A stretch of 6,693 nt of DNA. Source: JAWXTP01 sp044433415 (GTDB lineage: Bacteria > Bacteroidota > Bacteroidia > Bacteroidales > Rikenellaceae). Each line of letters starts with the position of its first letter. Positions within the stretch are counted from its first letter, which is position 1. The position numbers and the translations under genes were made by a program. Under the pieces are notes generated by a model. That model had not been told where the DNA came from. It saw only the letters and a program-made list of their open reading frames with translations, and searched no databases. Below, in pieces: positions 1 through 6,002 of the stretch. The stretch lies in the NCBI GenBank assembly GCA_044433415.1, contig JAWXTP010000148.1:1-6693 (forward strand), written 5' to 3'.

Positions 1-665
1 AAATCTACAATCTCTCCCAAAGTTACAGTATGTACAACAGGTACTACACAGAATTTACCATCTGTATGTTCATCACCTGTTAATGCAGCTATCATCTCAT
101 TAACTAAATCATCAATATAGATAAGGTTCATTGTCACTGTAGGATCATTAACCTTAATCTCTAGTCCTGAAGCTATGTTATTACAGAAAGTTGCTACAGC
201 GCTATTATAATTAGGTCTACACCATTTGCCAAATACATTTGGGAAACGGTATACAAGTACCTTAGCTCCTGTTTCAGTTGAATAATCAAATAATAACTGC
301 TCTCCTGCACGTTTAGATTCACCATAAGGATTATCTAATTCCGCTTGGGTAGATGATGAAATCATTACAGGGCAGTAGTTATTATGTGTTTTTAAGATAT
401 CTAACAAGGTCGAGGCAAAACCATAATTCACTGTCATAAATTCAGATTGCTCTTTAGGTCTATTTACTCCTGCTAGGTTAAATACGAAGTCTGCATTTTT
501 ACAATACACATCTAATTCTGCTGGATCGCTATCTATATCATATTCATACACTTTTAAATCTGAATCAATTTTGCAATTGTTTACTTTTCCAGCTTGAATA
601 TTATGTAATTGAGCTACAAGGTTTCTACCAATAAATCCTTTAGCTCCTGTAATTAAAATATTCAT
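1..665 (-). CDS. CapF/WbjC/FnlB-type UDP-sugar reductase (N-terminal part, cut by window edge)
   Basis: This gene starts with ATG at 665-663 and stays open to the left edge (221 codons seen), so its 3' end is missing. The product is an extended SDR protein. A TGxxGxxG nucleotide-binding loop (TGAKGFIG) lies at residues 6-13, the NLAGVNRP segment at 63-70, a serine run near 103-105, and the catalytic pair Y114/K118 in YGESK. The stretch RFPNVFGKWCRPNYNS (140-155) is typical of CapF/WbjC proteins. Family members reduce UDP-2-acetamido-2,6-dideoxy-L-arabino-hexos-4-ulose with NAD(P)H, the second step towards UDP-N-acetyl-L-fucosamine, and usually carry a C-terminal cupin domain (total about 370 residues), which would lie outside this window. 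The start lies 5 nt after the stop of the CapE-like gene, so the two are surely co-transcribed. No strong Shine-Dalgarno is visible. The third-step epimerase (CapG/WbjD/FnlC) is expected further left but cannot be seen. Family assignment is firm; the exact final sugar is inferred. Confidence 0.9.
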   Translation of the reverse strand, partial: MNILITGAKGFIGRNLVAQLHNIQAGKVNNCKIDSDLKVYEYDIDSDPAELDVYCKNADFVFNLAGVNRPKEQSEFMTVNYGFASTLLDILKTHNNYCPVMISSSTQAELDNPYGESKRAGEQLLFDYSTETGAKVLVYRFPNVFGKWCRPNYNSAVATFCNNIASGLEIKVNDPTVTMNLIYIDDLVNEMIAALTGDEHTDGKFCVVPVVHTVTLGEIVD

Positions 666-670
666 AATAA

Positions 671-1726
671 CTATTCACTTCTAATTTCTGATGATTTAGC
701 TTTTTCTTCCATACCTAAGTCTTCACGTATAAAGCGAAGTTTAAGTAGCAATTGTTTCATACCCTCAACGTCTAGTTGTTCTGTATTATGAGAATGGTAA
801 TCCTCTACAGTAGAAACTTTTTCATTACCATCAGTAAAATATTTTTCATAATTTAAATCACGAGTATCACAAGGTACGCGAAAATAAAGTCCTTCATCTA
901 TAGAATTTGCCATCTCCTCACGAGTCACTAATGTTTCATATAATTTTTCACCGTGTCTTGTCCCTATAACTTTAACTTCTGTGTCTGAATTATAAAGCTG
1001 TTTAAGCGATTCTGCAAGAACATCAAGCGTTGCAGCAGGAGCTTTTTGCACAAAAAGTTCACCATTTTCACCATGTTCAAAAGCATACATAACCAAATCT
1101 ACAGCATCATCTAAAGTCATCATAAAACGAGTCATATTTGGGTCTGTGATAGTAATAGGGTTACAATTTTTGATTTGTTCAACCCATAAAGGAATCACAG
1201 AACCACGACTTGCCATAACATTACCGTAACGAGTACAACAAATAGTCGTTACTGCACCTTTACCAAGAGCTCTACCCTTAGCAATAGCTACTTTTTCCAT
1301 CATAGCTTTACTAATTCCCATGGCATTAATAGGATAAGCTGCCTTATCAGTAGAAAGTACTACAACATTCTTAACACCAAATACAACCGCGGATTCCAAT
1401 ACATTATTTGTCCCTAATATGTTAGTATTTACAGCTTCTATTGGGAAAAATTCACATGAGGGTACTTGTTTTAATGCAGCTGCTGAAAAAACATAATCCA
1501 CACCACGCATCGCTCCATCTATAGATTGACGATTCCGCACATCACCTATATAAAATTTGATTTTATTATTTTGTAAACGATGACGCATATCATCTTGTTT
1601 TTTCTCATCACGTGAAAAAATACGTATTTCCTTAATATCACTATCTAAAAAACGACGAAGCACAGCATTACCAAATGAACCTGTACCACCTGTTATTAGT
1701 AGTGTTTTTCCTTCAAATATTGACAT
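671..1726 (-). CDS. CapE/WbjB/FnlA-type UDP-GlcNAc 4,6-dehydratase/5-epimerase
   Basis: The 351-residue product has full family length. It belongs to the cytosolic extended-SDR group of FlaA1/PseB/CapE enzymes, which convert UDP-GlcNAc to the 2-acetamido-2,6-dideoxy-L-arabino-hexos-4-ulose intermediate, first step to UDP-N-acetyl-L-fucosamine for capsule or O-antigen. GGTGSFG at residues 13-19 is the NAD(P) loop. SAAALKQVPSCEFFP (81-95) is close to the family signature, usually begun with His rather than Ser. STDKAAYPINAMGISK (125-140) holds the TDK triplet, with M136 at the tyrosine position of YxxxK and K140; Met here marks the CapE/WbjB/FnlA branch as against PseB/FlaA1. RYGNVMASRGSVIPL and GTRHGEKLYETLV are further conserved blocks. 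ATG at 1726 places the Rossmann strand at the usual distance from the start. It is the first gene after the ccsA terminator and has its own candidate promoter at 1795-1825, then is followed 5 nt later by the CapF-like reductase. PseB-type chemistry is less likely given the Met and the CapF-like partner. Confidence 0.93.
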   Translation of the reverse strand: MSIFEGKTLLITGGTGSFGNAVLRRFLDSDIKEIRIFSRDEKKQDDMRHRLQNNKIKFYIGDVRNRQSIDGAMRGVDYVFSAAALKQVPSCEFFPIEAVNTNILGTNNVLESAVVFGVKNVVVLSTDKAAYPINAMGISKAMMEKVAIAKGRALGKGAVTTICCTRYGNVMASRGSVIPLWVEQIKNCNPITITDPNMTRFMMTLDDAVDLVMYAFEHGENGELFVQKAPAATLDVLAESLKQLYNSDTEVKVIGTRHGEKLYETLVTREEMANSIDEGLYFRVPCDTRDLNYEKYFTDGNEKVSTVEDYHSHNTEQLDVEGMKQLLLKLRFIREDLGMEEKAKSSEIRSE

Positions 1727-1763
1727 ATAAAACCCATTTACAAAATAATCTTACAATTTACCA

Positions 1764-1785
1764 TATACCTCAAAAAGAAGGTATA
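1764..1785. repeat. Short inverted repeat in the leader of the CapE-like gene
   Basis: Perfect 7-bp arms (TATACCT at 1764-1770 and AGGTATA at 1779-1785) enclose an 8-nt loop. On the minus strand it would lie just downstream of the transcription start predicted from the 1795-1825 promoter, so it could be a 5'-end mRNA hairpin or an operator for a dimeric regulator. No T-tract follows it on the minus strand, so it is not a convincing terminator. Function unknown. Confidence 0.45.
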
Positions 1786-1794
1786 GCATAATAA

Positions 1795-1825
1795 CAAAAT
1801 TAATAATAAAAATTTGTTATACAAT
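1795..1825 (-). promoter_or_regulatory. Candidate Bacteroidota-type promoter for the CapE-CapF genes
   Basis: On the minus strand TAATTTTG (1802 to 1795) matches the Bacteroidota -7 consensus TAnnTTTG exactly. ATTG (1825 to 1822) lies 19 nt upstream and matches three of four bases of the -33 TTTG element; the known spacer is about 19-21 nt. The start of transcription would fall near 1788, giving a leader of about 60 nt before the ATG at 1726. The site lies downstream of the ccsA terminator, which fits an independent transcription unit. The region is very AT-rich, so chance matches are possible. Confidence 0.5.
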
Positions 1826-1842
1826 TAATTTTACATTTTATT

Positions 1843-1895
1843 ATAAAAAACAAATGCATAAATCTCAAATATTAAAATTTGCGATTTATGCATTT
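1843..1895 (-). terminator. Rho-independent terminator of the nrf operon
   Basis: A perfect 13-bp inverted repeat (1852-1864 with 1883-1895) continues, after one mismatch (1865/1882), into five more pairs (1866-1870 with 1877-1881) around a 6-nt loop. On the minus strand the stem is followed by G and then six T (1850 to 1845). It begins about 14 nt after the ccsA stop. The stem is poor in G and C, but its length and the T-tract make it a good terminator for leftward transcripts. The plus strand has no T-tract on the other side, so it looks one-directional. Confidence 0.75.
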
Positions 1896-1909
1896 AAATG
1901 TTCACACTA

Positions 1910-2686
1910 CTAATACACATGTATACTCATCTGTGCTGAAGGTAGGTAACTAACACCTAACCATGTTATCATTAACAAAATAAATGATATAATTACTAAA
2001 CATAAAGCTACATTGTCATTGCTTAATTTTGCTCGTAACCTAAGATGAATATAAGCTAAATAGGAAGCACTAGTAACAAAAGCCCAAGTTTCTTTTGGAT
2101 CCCAAGACCAATAATGTCCCCAAGCCTCTTTTGCCCATATAGCACCCATCAATAAACCTAACATCAAAAATCCATACCCGACGTAAATCATGTTATCTAT
2201 AAAATGAAATATCTTATCCTTTTGTTCAGGTTTTACGAGACCTATTATCGCACCTATAGTTGCAGCTCCTAACATAGCATAAGAAAGGATATAAGATGTT
2301 ACATGAGGTATAAACCATACACTTTGGAGGGCAGGCATTAAACTTTTAGAATGAATTTCAGGTTTCAGCAGGTTTATAATAACAAATACAGTCGCCACGA
2401 TAGCCGAAAAACTCAACAACCATGGATAACTCCACCTTCTATAAGCCAAATACCCCACTAAAGATAAAAACAAAGAGTACCAAAGACGTGTTTCCCCCAT
2501 AGTGCGTAAAGGTGGTCTTTCAAGGTTAATCCAGAATAGAATTACAAAAGCTAAAAATATAGTTATACCCGATAACATTAAAACATTAGCTACTTTTTGA
2601 TTATTCTTACGCAACACCAGTATTCCCGATGTTAACCAAAGTAACACTGCTGGTAATGCAAACCATATAAAATTAGTCCAGGTCAT
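1910..2686 (-). CDS. ccsA: CcsA-type cytochrome c biogenesis protein (System II heme handling)
   Basis: This 258-residue polytopic membrane protein is the CcsA half of the System II cytochrome c synthase, which exports heme and with ResB attaches it to CxxCH/CxxCK apocytochromes. The WWD heme-binding motif WGHYWSWD is at residues 189-196. Candidate heme-ligand histidines flank it in the family order: H128 (in IPHVTSY), H214 (in YIHLRLR) and H256 near the C-terminus. PPLRTMGETRLW (58-69) is typical of Bacteroidota CcsA. Several hydrophobic segments span most of the chain. I chose ATG at 2686 because AAAGGAG lies 6 nt upstream; a GTG at 2707 would add seven residues but places that ribosome site inside the gene. 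The start overlaps the 3' end of the resB-like gene by 14 nt, indicating translational coupling. The chain stops two residues after H256, a very short tail. It is the last gene of the nrf operon, before the terminator at 1843-1895. A CcmC identity is unlikely given the ResB neighbour. Confidence 0.9.
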   Translation of the reverse strand: MTWTNFIWFALPAVLLWLTSGILVLRKNNQKVANVLMLSGITIFLAFVILFWINLERPPLRTMGETRLWYSLFLSLVGYLAYRRWSYPWLLSFSAIVATVFVIINLLKPEIHSKSLMPALQSVWFIPHVTSYILSYAMLGAATIGAIIGLVKPEQKDKIFHFIDNMIYVGYGFLMLGLLMGAIWAKEAWGHYWSWDPKETWAFVTSASYLAYIHLRLRAKLSNDNVALCLVIISFILLMITWLGVSYLPSAQMSIHVY

Positions 2687-3695
2687 ACTTAACTCCTTTC
2701 TTATCACGTCCTAACCATATCATAGTTATAGAACCTAACATCATTAATATAATACCAACATATACTGGAATAACCCAGCTATCATAAACCAACTCAAAAC
2801 TACTATATGAAGACTTATTACCTGCCTGATTGTCATAACCATATTGGTATATTGTCCAAGAACCTATACGCAAAGGCTTATTAACCATAATTGTAGTCGA
2901 AACACTCTCACCACTTTCTGTATAAACATCTACTTCCGATCGGAAAGTACGAGGTTCTGGTGAAGACATAATCATTCTATACTTTTCACCTAACTTGTAA
3001 TCGTCAGTATTTCCCTTCATCACTTCACCTGTCTCTATATCTACTATCATTTTACGAGATGGATAAAAATCCATATTAAAATCATGTAAAGTAATAGCTA
3101 TAGGTAGCTCTTTAATATTTCTTTCAGCATCATAGACTCTCCATTCTGTCTCTCCCTCATTTACATACATAATATAACGCTGCATATTCGCATTACCCAA
3201 TCCCGATGACATAAGTAACAACCAAAGACCTATATGATTGAAGTAAAAAGGAATATCTTTAACTTTAAACATTACTACCCTTCGTACAATTAATGCTCCT
3301 AAAGAGATTAACGTAAGCGTATACACAAAAACGAAAGCCCAGTTAGAAGTCATAGTATTAAATCCTAAAGGAACTGTTACTTCTTTCATTTGAGGTGTAA
3401 CTCCCATGATAATAGACAACAACAAAAAAGCTGAAATTATAGCCACAGAAAAGGGCACTCCTGAAAACCAACGAGCAAAAGTGTTTTTCTTGAAATTTAA
3501 TCCTAAGTATGCAGATAAGGCTATTAAACCTGTAAGGACACTAATATTTATTGGATAGGCAAGCAAATAAAAATCAAAAGACCCTACAGCCATTTGTAGC
3601 ATTAAACCTACAAATACTACCCCACTAACAACAGCAAAGCTCTCTGGGTATCCCCAAGGAGCTTGCCATATTTTATTATTATTTTTATTATGCAT
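2673..3695 (-). CDS. ResB/Ccs1-like cytochrome c biogenesis protein
   Basis: This 340-residue membrane protein is the ResB (Ccs1/CcsB) partner of CcsA. In System II it chaperones apocytochrome and, with CcsA, forms the heme ligation site on the outer face of the cytoplasmic membrane. Hydrophobic segments lie near residues 20-40, 45-65, 80-98, 117-137 and 152-165. A soluble, probably periplasmic domain covers about 170-305, and a last membrane segment about 307-328 is followed by a charged tail. VNKPLRIGSWTIYQYGYD (271-288) is the characteristic ResB block near the end of the soluble domain. H154, in FYFNHIGLW, is a candidate transmembrane heme ligand (inferred, not aligned). At 340 residues it is shorter than many ResB/Ccs1 proteins but in line with compact Bacteroidota forms. 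The ATG at 3695 lies 1 nt after the nrfA stop with no clear ribosome site, so translation is probably coupled to nrfA; its end overlaps ccsA by 14 nt. Placement directly after nrfA suggests a job in maturing NrfA and NrfH. Confidence 0.85.
   Translation of the reverse strand: MHNKNNNKIWQAPWGYPESFAVVSGVVFVGLMLQMAVGSFDFYLLAYPINISVLTGLIALSAYLGLNFKKNTFARWFSGVPFSVAIISAFLLLSIIMGVTPQMKEVTVPLGFNTMTSNWAFVFVYTLTLISLGALIVRRVVMFKVKDIPFYFNHIGLWLLLMSSGLGNANMQRYIMYVNEGETEWRVYDAERNIKELPIAITLHDFNMDFYPSRKMIVDIETGEVMKGNTDDYKLGEKYRMIMSSPEPRTFRSEVDVYTESGESVSTTIMVNKPLRIGSWTIYQYGYDNQAGNKSSYSSFELVYDSWVIPVYVGIILMMLGSITMIWLGRDKKGVKYDLD
2687..2700 (-). promoter_or_regulatory. Strong Shine-Dalgarno site that sets the ccsA start
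   Basis: On the minus strand GAAAGGAG (2700 to 2693) is followed by a 6-nt spacer and ATG at 2686. It is the clearest ribosome binding site in the window; the other starts here show little or no Shine-Dalgarno pairing. It lies inside the 3' end of the resB-like coding region and argues for the ATG at 2686 over the upstream GTG at 2707. Confidence 0.7.
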
Positions 3696-3696
3696 A

Positions 3697-5193
3697 TTAT
3701 TTAGATACGATTTTCCCTTCAGCTTTTGCTTTATCTAACCATGCTGGAGCTACTGTTTGTCTCCAACCTTCTTTCTCAGCATTTAACTTATCCATATCAA
3801 GACCTATGTATTCTTGTGCCTTAGCTTTTGTTGAAAGGTCTGGCATTTCTACATCGTTAACACCTAAAGAGAATAACACCTTTTGAAGTTCTAACTGAGC
3901 TTGTAAAGATTTATCCAAACTATGAGCTAAGATACGTTGAGTCTCAACTGGTGCATGGAAAGAGCCACCATGTGATGCTACAGCATAATCCCAACGCCAT
4001 TGTGCTTGACGAATAAGTGCTAACACAGGCGACATAGCTTTTTCTGTAGCTCCATTATCCCAAGCAGTTTTGGCTAAGATATGGGCTTTAGACAACTCTA
4101 GCTCTACTCTATCACGAATCTCTAAGGCTTTATCTTGATACTCGTAAACATATTTTGTAAGGTTCTCTTCACTATCTCTATGGCAAGTTTGACAAGTAGA
4201 TGAAATATTTTTCAATGGACTTACAACTTGGTGGTCAGAGTATTTAATACCACCCTCCGCTTTATAAGGCATGTGACAATCAGCACAACTTAAACCACGT
4301 TGACCATGAGGACCTAAAATAAACAATTCATAATCTGGATGTTGAGCCTTAATCATAGGAGTACGGCTTAAAGCATGAGTCCAGTCAGCATATTCAGCTT
4401 TGTCAAAATATTCTTCCATAGCTTCAACTGTCATACCTCCATCCCAAGGGAAAGTTAGGTATTTACCATCACCTTTAAAATAATATTCTACGTGACATTG
4501 AGCACATACCAAAGAACGCATCTCTTGAGGTGTTGCATCTTCAATATTTTTACCTTGACGTTCGAAGGCTTCAATTAATGCTGGGCGCGAAATAGATAAT
4601 TCCATAGTTTCAGGATTATGACAATCTGCACAACCTATAGGGTTAACAATCTCACTACCGTTTTCACTCCATGCAGCTTTATAAAACTCTGCAATCCCCA
4701 TCTCTTCCATTCTACGAGGAACATCAGGACTTTTACAACTCCAACAAGTTGAAGGCTGCATATCTTTTGTATTTTCGTCAGGCGAACCTGTTCTTAAAGT
4801 ATTTGTAACATCCTCTACAGCATGCATGTGACCACGAGGAGCTGAATAGTCACGAGCAAAGGCGTAACCTGCCCATAGCACCACCATCTCAGGACGTGAA
4901 GCCAACACATCCTCTGTAGTATTTCCTAAATGCTTAGAGCTAAAATCCATGTTTTGAGTTTTCTTCCAAGTGTCATATTCACGTGGATAGTTCAAACCCC
5001 ATTCCTCATTTTTAGCATTGATACCAGTGATTTCTACTACCTTATTAGCATATAACGTTGCAATTTCTGCACGTCGCTCAGTGATAGACGCTGCAAGTAG
5101 ACCTAATACAAATACTGCTACCATTACCACAGCAAATATACCCCACCCTACGGCTGGTTTACGTCTAATTAGTTCGGTTAATTTTTTTAACAT
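3697..5193 (-). CDS. nrfA: NrfA, ammonia-forming cytochrome c nitrite reductase (pentaheme)
   Basis: NrfA catalyses six-electron reduction of nitrite to ammonium in the periplasm (EC 1.7.2.2). The 498-residue chain has an N-terminal hydrophobic segment (about 15-36) acting as signal peptide or anchor. Five heme sites follow: CWSCK at 150-154 (catalytic heme 1 with lysine ligand, diagnostic of NrfA), then CADCH 188-192, CAQCH 230-234, CADCH 303-307 and CQTCH 334-338. E236/Y237 in HVEYYF and K282/Q284 in IKAQHP match the calcium site of known NrfA structures. Y237, H285 and, by comparison, R120 in PRGHMH match the catalytic Tyr, His and Arg. The C-terminal helical region (about 345-445) corresponds to the dimer interface. 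All key residues are present, so the enzyme should be active. The ATG at 5193 puts the signal segment at the expected place; no good Shine-Dalgarno precedes it. It follows nrfH by 50 nt and precedes the resB-like gene by 1 nt. Confidence 0.97.
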   Translation of the reverse strand: MLKKLTELIRRKPAVGWGIFAVVMVAVFVLGLLAASITERRAEIATLYANKVVEITGINAKNEEWGLNYPREYDTWKKTQNMDFSSKHLGNTTEDVLASRPEMVVLWAGYAFARDYSAPRGHMHAVEDVTNTLRTGSPDENTKDMQPSTCWSCKSPDVPRRMEEMGIAEFYKAAWSENGSEIVNPIGCADCHNPETMELSISRPALIEAFERQGKNIEDATPQEMRSLVCAQCHVEYYFKGDGKYLTFPWDGGMTVEAMEEYFDKAEYADWTHALSRTPMIKAQHPDYELFILGPHGQRGLSCADCHMPYKAEGGIKYSDHQVVSPLKNISSTCQTCHRDSEENLTKYVYEYQDKALEIRDRVELELSKAHILAKTAWDNGATEKAMSPVLALIRQAQWRWDYAVASHGGSFHAPVETQRILAHSLDKSLQAQLELQKVLFSLGVNDVEMPDLSTKAKAQEYIGLDMDKLNAEKEGWRQTVAPAWLDKAKAEGKIVSK

Positions 5194-5243
5194 ATCTTTT
5201 AATTTTATTTTGTCTCTAAAAGGAATAATTTCTGATTTCTAAA

Positions 5244-5819
5244 TTACTTAACTGCATCCTTAAGCCAAGCAGGCACTGGGGACTTCGGCATAGGAGCTAA
5301 AGTGTGAGGTGAAGAAGAGATGTTGCTTCGTGTGGTGTGAGGTACATTTCTGTGACAATCCCAACAAGCCTTGCCCTTACCCTCTTTCACATCATCAAAG
5401 GATAACATTCCTGTTTTTACAAATTCTGTATTTAATTGAGTGTGACACCTTATACAGTTATTCATGATAACTTTACTACTTGCATCACGTGGACGTATAG
5501 CCTGAGGCTCAGCGTTAAACGTAAATACAGCAGAGTGATAAAGTCCATCTATTGCTTTAAAGGCGTATTTATCAAAGGTACTAGTGTGTGGAACATGACA
5601 ATCATTACAATTTGTCCAGGGGCCGTGAGAACTATGCTGCCACGACTCATAATAAGGAGCCATAACATGACAGTTAACACATCCCTCACTATCATCTAGT
5701 GCATAAGTATGTAGTCTTGATACGTAAATTATATAGACACCTAGCCCCACAAGAACTCCTCCCACTACAAATAGAGGAAGGATAAAAGGTTTAGGAATAA
5801 TTTGCAGAAACTTTTTCAT
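5244..5819 (-). CDS. nrfH: NrfH, tetraheme menaquinol dehydrogenase subunit of nitrite reductase
   Basis: NrfH is a NapC/NirT-family membrane cytochrome that oxidises menaquinol and feeds electrons to NrfA, forming the NrfHA complex on the outer face of the cytoplasmic membrane. The 191-residue chain has one N-terminal membrane anchor (about 11-33) and four heme motifs: CVNCH 47-51, CNDCH 71-75, CIRCH 122-126 and CWDCH 152-156. The first is followed by M53 in the CxxCHxM arrangement; in Desulfovibrio NrfH the equivalent Met ligates heme 1. K84 and D91 (in FDKYAFKAIDG) are candidates for the lysine and aspartate near the quinol site by comparison with that protein, inferred without alignment. 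It is the first gene of the operon, with a candidate promoter and palindrome at 5862-5888 and a leader of about 60 nt without an evident Shine-Dalgarno. nrfA follows after 50 nt. NapC itself is unlikely because nrfA is adjacent and the protein is short. Confidence 0.95.
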   Translation of the reverse strand: MKKFLQIIPKPFILPLFVVGGVLVGLGVYIIYVSRLHTYALDDSEGCVNCHVMAPYYESWQHSSHGPWTNCNDCHVPHTSTFDKYAFKAIDGLYHSAVFTFNAEPQAIRPRDASSKVIMNNCIRCHTQLNTEFVKTGMLSFDDVKEGKGKACWDCHRNVPHTTRSNISSSPHTLAPMPKSPVPAWLKDAVK

Positions 5820-5861
5820 CTATATCGCTAAATTAATAAAATTGGAGATATACAAAACGGT

Positions 5862-5888
5862 TATATTTGTTCTTATTAGACAAATATA
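5862..5888. repeat. Inverted repeat overlapping the nrf promoter
   Basis: Perfect 9-bp arms (TATATTTGT at 5862-5870 and ACAAATATA at 5880-5888) are separated by 9 nt. The right arm, read on the minus strand, contains the -7 element of the proposed nrfH promoter, so a protein bound here would cover the promoter. Dimeric regulator binding site is the simplest reading; the regulator is unknown. Because of the symmetry, the plus strand also carries a TAnnTTTG match at 5862-5869, but no rightward gene follows it. Confidence 0.5.
5881..5888 (-). promoter_or_regulatory. Candidate -7 promoter element for nrfH-nrfA-resB-ccsA
   Basis: On the minus strand TATATTTG (5888 to 5881) matches the Bacteroidota -7 consensus TAnnTTTG exactly and lies about 60 nt before the nrfH ATG. 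No TTTG-like -33 element occurs at the proper distance (about 5908-5913), which may mean the promoter needs an activator. It is the best promoter match in the spacer between the SpmB-like gene and nrfH. Confidence 0.5.
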
Positions 5889-5947
5889 GTTATTATTTAT
5901 TGTATTTTGGTATAATTTGTGAAAAATATTCAAGTTTCTTTTATTTA

Positions 5948-5983
5948 TATACTATTAATGTAATAATACTTACCAATAGTATA
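5948..5983. repeat. Imperfect hairpin between the SpmA/SpmB-like gene and nrfH
   Basis: Nine-bp arms (5948-5956 with 5975-5983) enclose a segment that can form four further pairs (GTAA with TTAC, read on the minus strand), leaving a small loop and unpaired bases. It lies 20 nt after the stop of the SpmB-like gene. No run of T follows on either strand, so it is at best a weak or factor-dependent 3' end signal for that gene; it could also be an mRNA-stabilising stem. Confidence 0.35.
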
Positions 5984-6002
5984 ATTTACCTTTAGTTAAA
6001 TT

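Noticed and set aside
1741..1748. Alternative -7 element (minus strand TTATTTTG) close to the CapE-like start
   Set aside because: It has one mismatch, its nearest TTTG lies 22 nt upstream, and the start would leave a leader of only about 8 nt; the 1795-1825 pair fits better.
2705..2707. GTG start for ccsA, adding seven residues
   Set aside because: The ATG at 2686 has a strong, well-spaced Shine-Dalgarno, which would be buried in the coding region if the GTG were used.
5018..5242. Plus-strand open frame of 74 codons over the 5' end of nrfA
   Set aside because: It lies antisense to the clearly functional nrfA signal region, has no ribosome site or recognisable motif, and its composition mirrors the complementary strand.
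5436..5699. Plus-strand open frame of 87 codons inside nrfH
   Set aside because: It is fully antisense to the heme-binding part of nrfH; no homology features or start signal are seen. It is a shadow frame.
5862..5869. Rightward promoter suggested by TATATTTG on the plus strand
   Set aside because: It is the mirror arm of the palindrome; no plus-strand gene follows and no -33 element was found.
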